The notes under the pieces: generated by a model
Told to the model about the DNA's origin: nothing
What the model saw: the letters and a program-made list of their open reading frames with translations, nothing else
The model's database searches: none
Made by a program: the position numbers and the translations under genes
In this document: one piece after another, positions 55,836 to 64,000 of the stretch
How the letters are laid out: every line of letters begins with the position of its first letter
Numbering within the stretch: position 1 is the first letter of the stretch
Assembly (NCBI GenBank): GCA_027563935.2
Contig: CM050446.2
Coordinates: forward strand, 110,588,499-110,652,498
Length of the DNA stretch: 64,000 nt
Direction: 5' to 3'
Source of the DNA: Costus lasius
Lineage: Eukaryota; Streptophyta; Magnoliopsida; Zingiberales; Costaceae

Positions 55836-56841
55836 AATCTCCCACTCTTATCGGCACATCTTCAATTATCCTGACCAGTCGGCGCACTGATCGATCAGCT
55901 AGTTGAAGGGATATAGAGGTAGGCTTCATCTCATTCATACCTAACTTCTTGCAGATAGATAAGGGAATTAAACTTACACTAGCTCCTAAGTCACATAGAG
56001 CTCTATCAAAAGACATATCCCCAATTTGGCAGGGAATAGAAAAACTCCCTGGGTCTTTCAGTTTGGCTGGAAGCTTATTCTGAAGGACGGCACTGCACTC
56101 TTCTGTCAGGGCAACTGTTCCCTGATCCTCAATCTTTCTTTTCTTAGAGAGGATCTCCTTTAAAAACTTGGCGTACGCTGGCATCTGTGAAAGAGCGTTA
56201 GTGAAAGGGATATTGATATAGAGTTTTTTTAATACCTCCAAGAATTTTCCAAACTGCCGATCCAATTTAGCCTTAGCTAGCCGCTGAGGGAATGGGATAG
56301 GCGGTTTGTACGGTGGAGGTGGAATGTAAACATTCTTCTTTGGCGCACTCAAGCCTTGCTGTTCTTTCTCTAGATTAACTGCAGAGTCCTCTTTAGGTGG
56401 AGTTTCCTCAGTTGAAATTGTCCTTGTTCTCTCCTTAGGTTCGGGCATCTTAGGGTCTTCTAGCTGGATTCTACTCCTCGTCGTTATCGCATTACAATGC
56501 TCACTGTGGTCAATTCTTTCCTGGATTGAACTGGTTCGTTGGTCGAGCTGTGTGATCTGGTTCTCCATCATTTCCTGGTGGGTTGATACAGAGTCCACTT
56601 TCATGTTCAGCTGGCGAATCTGTTCACTCACAGAGTCATTGTGCTTCATTTGAGTTGCCATGAAGTTTTCCAACATTGACTCTAATCTGGACTTATGTGG
56701 AGGATCTTGTTGTCTTTGGTTGGCAGATGGATATTGTATCCCAGGAGGAGGCCTGAAATTAGAAGAGAAGTTCTGATTAGAAAAATTAGCAGGAGGAACT
56801 TGTCCTTGATTTAATAGGAGAAATTCGAGTGATTTCTCCAT
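55826..56841 (-). pseudogene. Athila gag C-terminus and protease
   Basis: Continuous minus-strand frame: nucleocapsid-like linker, Pro-rich YIPPPPYKPPIPFPQRLAKA, a dimer-like block and the aspartic protease site DLGASVSLIPLSICKKLG, then VPIRVGDFF. The frame leaves the pol register at the run of A at 55828-55834 (+ strand). Confidence 0.88.
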
Positions 56842-56903
56842 CCCAGATTGTATGTGTTCAAGTAAGGGTCGTTCTGGTTCCTGAAATTCCCAATGGCGTT
56901 GAC

Positions 56904-57167
56904 TTATTCAGAAGGAGCGCTCAGGATGTGACAGTTATCAGTAGAATGCCCTGTTACTCCACAAACATCACAAGTCAAAGAATTAGAAGCAGAGACAGTA
57001 ATAGAATCTATCTTTGATGAAACAGAGTCTACTTTTGCAATTAAAGAATCAATCGAGTTAGCATCAAACTGATGGAGGCAGTAGCCCTGTTCTGAGGAGA
57101 TCTGTTCGGGCTCAAAGGAAACCCCTTCGATATGGGTTCCCTTAGAGTCCCCTTTCTTGCATTGCAT
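56904..57167 (-). pseudogene. gag: Athila gag middle part
   Basis: Contains FDANSIDSLIAKVDSVSSKI and CDVCGVTGHSTDNCHIL, a zinc-knuckle-like CxxCxxxGHxxxxC. It is joined to the next gag part by a short frame break. Upstream gag is cut off by the 57168-58660 insertion. Confidence 0.8.
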
Positions 57168-58666
57168 TTAAGTTAGTTTAAGCCTTCAAATAAAGCCATG
57201 CATCATATAGTCAATTATGGCAAGTCCAATTGTAGTAGGTTGTGCATTGTAATGCATGTAGTTCTTAGGTACTTTGCATCATGGTAGGATAGTGCATCCT
57301 TGCATTGGTTATATTTTTGGCAGGTCATTCAAGCTAAAGGTCATCTCAAGCTCCACTCCAAGGTCAGCTCAAGCTCCACTCAACAAGTTCAGCTCAAGGA
57401 AGGAAAGAAGACTTCAACTCCTTCAACTCCAAGTTCAAAGATGAACTCACATGCCAACTCAACTTCCTCATTGGTTGGACACCTCTCCCAATCAGCCACA
57501 TCAACCATCCAACCATGGATATGTGCCAACACATTAGCCAAGCAAAGGAAGAATTCGAAATCAGCCCCAATCTAGATCCACAATCAAAGGGGAGCCTTTA
57601 ATGAAAGTTTCTATCAATGCTTTGCTGCCCAAAGTTCTTAAGGAAGGAATTCAAATTTCGAATTCCTCATTCATGCGCCCACAACAAGCAAGGAAGGAGG
57701 CCATCTCATCAACAACAAGGAGCCATTCGAATTTCAAAGAACTTTCAAAGAAGGAAAGAATCCACACTCTTAATTGCATTCACACCTTGAATTAAATGCT
57801 AAATTTTTCTCTCCAATTTTGTAAGTGGCGCCTAAGGGGCAAATGACCACCTTGCCCACCGTCTAACTCGCCTATAAATGTAACCCCCTCTCATGTATTT
57901 TCCTTAGCTTTGGATGAAATAACATTGTCTATTAGTTTCCTAGGTTAATTGTTTGTGTTAGTGGTAGAATTCTCCTTTAGCCGAGCCCCTCTCCCTTCTT
58001 CCAACTCTTCTACCAAAACCCTAAGAAGCTCTCCCCTTTGTTCATGTACGCAACCACAAGGAGAACTTCTCCCACCCTCGGTTTGGAGCAAGAAGGAGAT
58101 CACCCCCTCGGCCTCATGGAGTCTTCATCCTCTTCGGCTAAGTCTCTTCTCTTAATCTCTTCATTTGGTTTTGAGAACTCTTCTCTACACTAATTCTTGA
58201 TTACATAACTTGTAGCTTGCGCTTGGAGTGGGTCTAGGAGGGGCGCCCCCCTCCCTTCTCTTCCCTCCCTCTCTCTTTAGTTAACTTAGGATTAGCAAGG
58301 GAACTTGTGAGGCTTAACCTCACCCCTTGATCTTCTTCTGTATTAAAATCCGTGACTTGTACGGATCTTTTGTGATTGCTTGTAAGCTCCACCATACACC
58401 TTCCATTAGAGTTGGACCGGTGAAGATCGGGAAGTATAGTCCTTCTATTCTCAAGGACTGCTCTGTAAGTTTATTTCCAGCAATTTACTTTCAGCATTTA
58501 CAGCTTTCCTTAGTTTAATTCTCGGATTTCCCATTACTATATAAAATACAAAAAAAAATTAGTTTTCAAATCTCGTTAGTCAAAATCGGATTTCTCTTAT
58601 TAACTACATATTATCAAAACCGATTTCGAAATTCGTTGTTTGAATGCTTTAGACCCCTCTGTCCTA
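57145..58666. mobile_element. Insertion of about 1.5 kb within Athila gag, class unknown
   Basis: It separates gag SGERSQHTRNSGK from the SKGTHIEG part. TTCCC occurs at both edges (just before ttagagtcccc and just before tgagtttcg), which may be a 5-bp duplication. It has a TATAAAT box at about 57872-57878 followed by a transcribed-looking pyrimidine-rich segment. No protein domain recognised. It could be a solo LTR, but TG...CA termini could not be placed. Confidence 0.45.
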
Positions 58667-59350
58667 CATCACAAACTTCCCTGAGTTTCGAGTGTGCTGG
58701 CTCCTCTCTCCTGACCACTGATAATGGTTGAGGGCCATGTCCTCTATCAACTCCATCGCATCATCATAATTCTTGTTCATTAGTGCCCCACCAGCAGCAG
58801 CATCTACAGAAAGTCTGGTCTGGTATAGCAATCCATTGTAGAAGGTGTGAATAATCACCCATTTCTGTAGACCATGGTGCGGGCACATCCTCAACAATTC
58901 TTTGAACCGATCCCATGCTTCATACAGAGACTCTCCTTCTCATTGAGCAAAGTTGGTTATTTGATTCCTGAGCTGGGCGGTCTTGCTCGGTGGGAAATAT
59001 TTTGATAGAAAAGCTTGCGATAGCTGTTCCCACGTTGTGATTGATGCCTGCGGTAAAGACTGCAACCACACCCTAGCTCGATCCCTGAGAGAAAAAGGGA
59101 AGAGTCTCAGTTTGATAGCATCAGGATGAGCGCCATTAATTTTTAAAGTGTCGTAGCATTCTAAAAAGATAGATAAATGAAGGTTGGGATCATCAGTAGC
59201 TGCTCCACTGAATTGATTCTGTTGCACCATCTGTACAAGTGATGACTTGATCTCGAAGTTGTTAGCTTCGATAGTAGGCCGCGATATGCTCGAGTGTACA
59301 CGAGAGATGGTGGGTGCTGCAAAGTCCTTCAAAGAGCGATTGGCTTCCAT
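58664..59350 (-). pseudogene. gag: Athila gag N-terminal part
   Basis: Minus strand: MEANRSLKDFAAPTISRVHS, FEIKSSLVQMVQQNQFSGAA, IKLRLFPFSLRDRARVWLQS, SITTWEQLSQAFLSKYFPPS, stop TGA at 58938-58940, then ESLYEAWDRFKELLRMCPHH and AAAGGALMNK. It is the close homologue of 28060-29694. The stop could be a former CGA codon. Confidence 0.88.
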
Positions 59351-59652
59351 CGTTTGAGCATCAGAAAATTATCCTTCAAGCTTAAGTCTTTTCAAATTTC
59401 TTCTGACTTGGCGGAAAGTACGCTCTATCTCCGGGTCTCCAGGTACAAGTTCCCCTGTTCGCGCAGTATTCCTGGGCATAAACAAGTACCTAGACAAAAG
59501 AGATTAGTAGCACCGCACCAAATAGAAAATCTACAACTAAAAACAAAGAGTAAAGAAACAATAGGTAAACAAACCGAATAAAAATAAAAAAAATGAAATC
59601 TGGCTAAACCTAGTCTACAAATTTTCTGATCGTGTTAATATTGGCAACCTAG

Positions 59653-59670
59653 TCCCCGGCAACGGCGCCA
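59653..59670 (-). promoter_or_regulatory. Athila primer-binding site
   Basis: TGGCGCCGTTGCCGGGGA on the minus strand, preceded by AAGTTTT after the LTR end. Confidence 0.93.
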
Positions 59671-59676
59671 AAAACT

Positions 59677-61081
59677 TGATAGGGCCTAGACGGCTGCTAC
59701 CGCAAGTCCACGGTCTATCGCGTAATAAAAAGATCAAACCCACAGGGACTAGGGTCAAGTACTAACTGATTGGTCAATTCGTAGCTAGGTTAACAATTAA
59801 GGGGGAAATGTCTAAAATCCTAATGCAAGTAATTAAATTAAAACAGACTTAAATCAAACAACACAAAGAGCAAAGAAAACGGGGTTTTAGATCTATGAGA
59901 GATATTCGGGTTTTAGGTTTCACCACACTGAAGCATGCAGAAATATTAAGGTTTGAGATTTTAAATTGAGTTTTATCTTAGTTCTCAAGGTAATCCTTCC
60001 TAGGGTATAGACGCGTTCCCTCTCAGGACATGGTCCGGTATCGACTTAACCCAAGTCTCCTACTCTCGTGGCTTACCTAGGTTAAGTCGGATCCAATGGG
60101 ATCTGTGAAGGATTAGGGTTCCTCAGGTGATTTCGAGTACTCTCACAACACGAAATCACCAGTCCAGTCTAAGGGGTTTCGATGATCAAGGTTCACCTCT
60201 CAGTCCTTCCCGTGACATCTAAGACATGCATACGTATGGCCAGTACATAAACATGAGATAAAACATCCTAAACATGAATAAGAACAAAGATAAGTAAAGA
60301 AATATATAGATCAAATATTAATATCAAGCATTCTTATAGTGGGCTACGCTCAAACCCTGAAAATAGAGTTAAGCTACAGAATTCATTGTTAAATACATAA
60401 AATCTCTCATGAAGGTTGATTCAAACCAAAGGGAAAGGTAGATCCTTGATGGAAGAAGGTCCAGCACGAATATCCACGCCAGAACGACGAAGAAATCAAG
60501 CCGGAATAGTGTTGTCACCCAAAAATCACCCCAAAACCCTAAGGTCTCGCCATTTCGCTTCGTTCTCCCCAACTGCCTGGTCAAATCCTGTAATTATGGT
60601 CCAAAATTGTGCGTATCCAAGTTGGGAAGGTCTCCCTAAATTTTTGTTTAATTCCGAGCTAGGAATAGAAAGTTATGGCCGAAATACCGAGCGCCTGTCG
60701 AAGCTACGCGGGATAATGCACGACCGTGCATGGATGCACACCCATGCCCGTGTACGGCTCAGTTAAGAGAGTTCTGATAACTTACGATGCACGGCCATGC
60801 ATGGATGCACACCCATGGCTGTGCACTCTGTAGAAGGCTCCGATTGGGCTGAAATTTGGTGTGTAGCTTCGTTTCATCATGAGAAATCGTCTCATACCTT
60901 CAGATTCTCCAAATTCTATCAATTTTGAGGCCAAAAACCTATATTTTCATAAAAAAAAGGGAAAAGTAAAGACTCTGAAGAATATGAAGCATTTGAGTGC
61001 ATAAATGAGACAAAGCATGCATTTTACTCCAAAATAATAATAGAAACGAGTCATGATATATCATATATTTGCATGTCATCA
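59677..61081 (-). repeat. 5' LTR of the Athila element
   Basis: Same length as 48531-49935. On the minus strand it starts TGATGACATGC and ends CCTATCA. Confidence 0.93.
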
Positions 61082-61086
61082 GAGAC

Positions 61087-62740
61087 TAAGCCCTTCGAGG
61101 TGGAGGCCCACAACTCCTTGGGTGAAGCCGGGGTCAGGCAGATCTTACGCCCTCCGTGCTGGAAGACGTACGTGTTAGACCGGCCATAGTGGATGACGTC
61201 GCGATCATAGAGCCAAGGTCAGCCAAGAAGGACATGGGCGACGTCCATGGATGTAACGTTGCACCACACCTTCTTGGCGTAGTCACCGAAGTAAATGGGG
61301 ACCTGGCAGTGATGGGTGATGGGCAGGCTGGATGCGTCGACCCACGCAATCGAGTAGGGTCAAGGGTGCGGCTCCAAAGGGAGACCGAAACGGGTGACCG
61401 CCCTCCGGGAGACGACGTTGAGGCTGCTACCCCCCATCGATCACAATTTTGCATGAGTGTCCATTACACTTAATATAAGTGTAAAAGATGCTCGTGCGCT
61501 TCCAATCCTCGGACAGAGGGGGAGAGTGCACAAGGGTGCAGCGGACTATGGGCAAGGTAGGACGCGGGCTCGACTCCTCATCGGAGTAACACTGGGGTCC
61601 AACCTCTTTGGCCGAGGGTGGCCCGGGAGCGGTGACGACGTGGGGGTCGCGCGGAGCGGCCGCGATGTGCAAGGAACGGCTGCGAAGTGTGGGGCAGTCC
61701 CGGTTGAAGTGACCGGTCTGACTACAGTGACGACAAGGTCCGGGGGGCACCATAGCGAGGGACGCCTTACCCTTTTCGTCCCAGGTGAGACGGAGCGCAG
61801 GCGCCTCGTGCAGAGAGTCACGCGGAGGTCATCGGGGACCTGCATGCTGGGGACATGGAGGAGTCTCATGGAAGCCAGATGACGCTGGGGAACGGGTTCA
61901 CCGCGACGGGGCTACGAACGCAAATCCTACTCGATCTCGCGAGCATGGTGTAGGACGAGGATGATCGAGTCTAACCCATAGGATGGAAGGGCGCGTCGGA
62001 TATCCTCGCGGAGTCCGCGCTTAAACCTAGAGAGCGTGAATGCCAGCTCCTCCTTAAGATTGCAACGGATTCCGAGTTCGTCGAAGCGAGAGTGGTACGC
62101 ATCGACAGAGTCGGACCCCTACGAGATAGCACAATAGGAATCAAGGAGGCGCTGACGGTAAGTGGGCGGTACGTATTTCTCCCTAAGGCAATAACACATC
62201 TCTTCCCACCGAGTGATGGGGGGAAGATGCTGGTCAACTAGTTGGCGCTCAACGTTTGTCCAGTACAACCGGGCGGGGCCGGTGAGCAGTAGGCGAACAT
62301 ATCTGACTTTAAGGTGCGCGGACATGGCGCTCCACTCGAAATAGTTTTCCACGGCTGAAACCCAGTCGAGGAAATCGTTGGGATCTAGGCTACCCTTGAA
62401 GATAGGGGGGGTCGATGCGCGTGAGACGACGGACCTCATCGTCCTCATGACTTTGCTGGACCGGACGCTATGGGGGAGGGGCCTCCTCCACCCACGCGGA
62501 CTCATCACCAAACGGGTCATAATGCGGGGATTCGTTGGCGCGCATGTGCAGCAGGGCCAACGAAGGGGGAACACTAAGCATGGGCTGTCCCATAGCGGGC
62601 TTAGACTTGAGTTCCACAACTTGGTCCGTGAGGTGTTGGACCGACGATATTAGGCGCTGAAACATAACCTCCATCGCTTCCAAGCGTGTGGACAACGACT
62701 CAATCGACTCTACCCTAGGCGGAGTACTCTCGTCAGTCAT
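61087..62740 (-). pseudogene. gag: Chromovirus gag and protease
   Basis: Minus strand start MTDESTPPRVESIESLSTRL at 62740. Then, after frame breaks, PPIFKGSLDPNDFLDWVSAV and EKYVPPTYRQRLLDSY (62619-62119), and a CCHC zinc knuckle CRHCSQTGHFNRDC (about 61735-61694). The protease site SCKIVIDGG is followed by a frameshift caused by one extra G in the run at 61430-61435. Beyond it SSLNVVS and PWLYDRDVIHYG are readable, with a TGA where LLGRPW is expected. The protease end is cut at 61086 by the Athila insertion and resumes at 48525. No LTR is found upstream of this gag. Confidence 0.85.
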
Positions 62741-62751
62741 AGTGGGCTATG

Positions 62752-63796
62752 CCTGTGATCGGATTTGTAGGTTTAATCGAAATAGATCGGACGTTAGCGA
62801 TTCACCTCTCGGTCCTCGCAACGTCTAAGACGTAAAGTTACTTGGCCAGGGTAATTTATGGGATGTATACAATTTCAATCAAATCAGGAAGATAAAATTA
62901 TATTAAAAGAGAAAAAGTATAAATTAATCCATGTAAATCAGTGGGCTACGCCCAATCAATCCCGAAAAGGTATCTACTCGCTCATATTATCAAGAGAATA
63001 CATGTTTTTGATGAACAAGAAAGATCTCATAAAAATCGCAAAGAAATCACAAAAGGGATGATGAAACCATCTTCTCCTCAGTCTGGAGATGAGGATTGAA
63101 GGATCAATCGTTGAAATCGTGTGAAATCTCGCTGGAATATGCTTCGAAATCAAGTTGTCACCCTTGTCGCCGTCATCGCTCGTGTTCGTTCGCCCGAAGC
63201 TCCCTAACCCTCCAAAAATTCTATCTTTTATAGTTAGACCGGTTAGGAACTCATCAGGGAACGGTTATGCGAAGTCTGGCTCAATTTCGGTTGGAATCGG
63301 TGAAGAGATAAGTGAAAAACTCGTCGGGCGGAAGTTTTTACAGCCCGTGATGTGTTTACGGCCGAGGCCGTAAATGTTTCTGTGTATAATGCTTTCGGTC
63401 ACAGAAAGTTTCACGGCCCGTGATAGAATTACGGCTTCACTCGTGAAAGTTTCTGTTCATTCCGACACTTAGATGTTTTCAACTTCCGTTCGTCGTCGCG
63501 TTCACGACTGAATCCATATTTACGGCCAAGGCCGTAAAAGTCTCGTTCTTCACCGTTTTTGCCCCAAATTCGTCGTAAAGGCTCGTGATCTCCTTGGGAA
63601 TCATGCTTTGGCTTCAAAACTCTCGAAATCTTTTATTTTTACGGTCATTTTACCTACATTTTCATAAAAACCAAGAAAAGTGAAGATTCCGTGCAAAGTA
63701 ACGCAAAAGCACTAAAAATAGCACAAAATCCTGCAATTAAGCCCAAAATATGATCTAAAATATAGGTGAAAACATGGTGTAAATGCAAAGCATCAA
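62752..63796 (-). repeat. Athila-type LTR fragment
   Basis: On the minus strand it starts TGATGCTTTGCATTTAC at 63796 and is homologous to the + strand LTR at 38299-39757. It carries ACGGCC/GGCCGT hairpins at about 63355-63540. It stops at about 62752, with the last 400 bases of the sister copy missing, where chromovirus gag begins. Confidence 0.75.
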
Positions 63797-64000
63797 AAAC
63801 CCTAGACTTAAAATTTTGCTTGTCCTCAAGCAATACCTCGATATGTATAAAGAATGTAAAGATAAGAAATGCTCATTTGTTTTTGCCCCTAATAATATCC
63901 TTAATTAACAAATTAAGTAATCAATCTTTCAAACTCAAGTAATTCAAGGAAAATCATAATAGAGATAAATCATCAAGAGTTCACAATCCAAGAAAGATAA
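63797..64000 (-). other. 3' UTR and polypurine tract of the truncated Athila-type element
   Basis: Minus strand ATTGCTTGAGGACAAGCAA then aaattttaagtctagggttt, directly before the LTR start, as in the elements at 36618 and 49935. The rest of the element lies beyond the window. Confidence 0.65.

Larger units (their letters stand above)
48531..61081 (-). mobile_element. Athila-type Ty3/gypsy retrotransposon, nearly full-length, 12.55 kb
   Basis: LTRs of identical length (48531-49935 and 59677-61081, 1405 bp each) differ by a few percent by eye. The target duplication GAGAC is perfect (48526-48530 and 61082-61086). The PBS is TGGCGCCGTTGCCGGGGA on the minus strand (59653-59670). Order on the minus strand: gag, protease, RT, RNase H, integrase, env-like ORF, polypurine tract, LTR. 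The frames are broken by stops, frameshifts and a 1.5-kb insertion. It is inserted in the chromovirus. Confidence 0.95.

Overview
This is nuclear DNA from a flowering plant with a repeat-rich genome. The base composition is AT-rich, introns run to several kilobases, and Athila-type and chromovirus Ty3/gypsy retrotransposons are nested inside one another. A monocot is my guess from the repeat style; nothing in the window proves it. I see no bacterial, organellar, tRNA, rRNA or CRISPR features.

Positions 1-24234 hold one host gene on the + strand. It is a FemAB-like (DUF482/COG3146) acyltransferase-family protein. I can place nine exons with consensus GT/AG borders and consistent phase between 2107 and 23773 (339 codons including stop). 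The N-terminal exon or exons lie upstream of the window. The gene is stretched to more than 21 kb because its introns hold mobile DNA: a hAT-type MITE family (two copies with 8-bp target duplications), short copia-derived TRIM-like elements, another TIR element, and a roughly 4.1-kb element (copy A) full of tandem repeats.

Positions 24235-41121 are a nest. The outer unit is a non-coding, GC-rich LTR element on the minus strand (LTRs 24235-24675 and 40891-41121, tRNA-Met PBS at 40878-40889). Inside it sits an Athila derivative on the + strand (25067-37900) that keeps gag but has lost all of pol. Its 5' LTR holds an intact solo LTR (25472-26846, TSD TTTTG). Its 3' region holds a second, inverted copy of the tandem-repeat element (copy B, 30168-34447, TSD TGAAC). 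Copies A and B look like solo LTRs of about 4.1-4.3 kb. A further Athila-type solo LTR lies at 38299 to about 39757.

Positions 41122-62750 hold two minus-strand chromovirus (CRM-like) copies. The right-hand one retains gag, protease, RT, RNase H and integrase as broken frames, and is split by a 12.55-kb Athila element (48531-61081, minus strand, LTRs of 1405 bp each, TSD GAGAC). That Athila carries gag-pro, pol and an env-like third ORF, all degraded. The left-hand chromovirus is an integrase-plus-LTR fragment. From about 62752 to the window end lies part of another Athila-type LTR with its polypurine tract.

The points most worth following up are the giant tandem-repeat LTRs, a 250-bp-arm palindrome in the chromovirus 3' region, the recurrence of ACGGCC/GGCCGT palindromes in several retrotransposon families, and the long-intron host gene.
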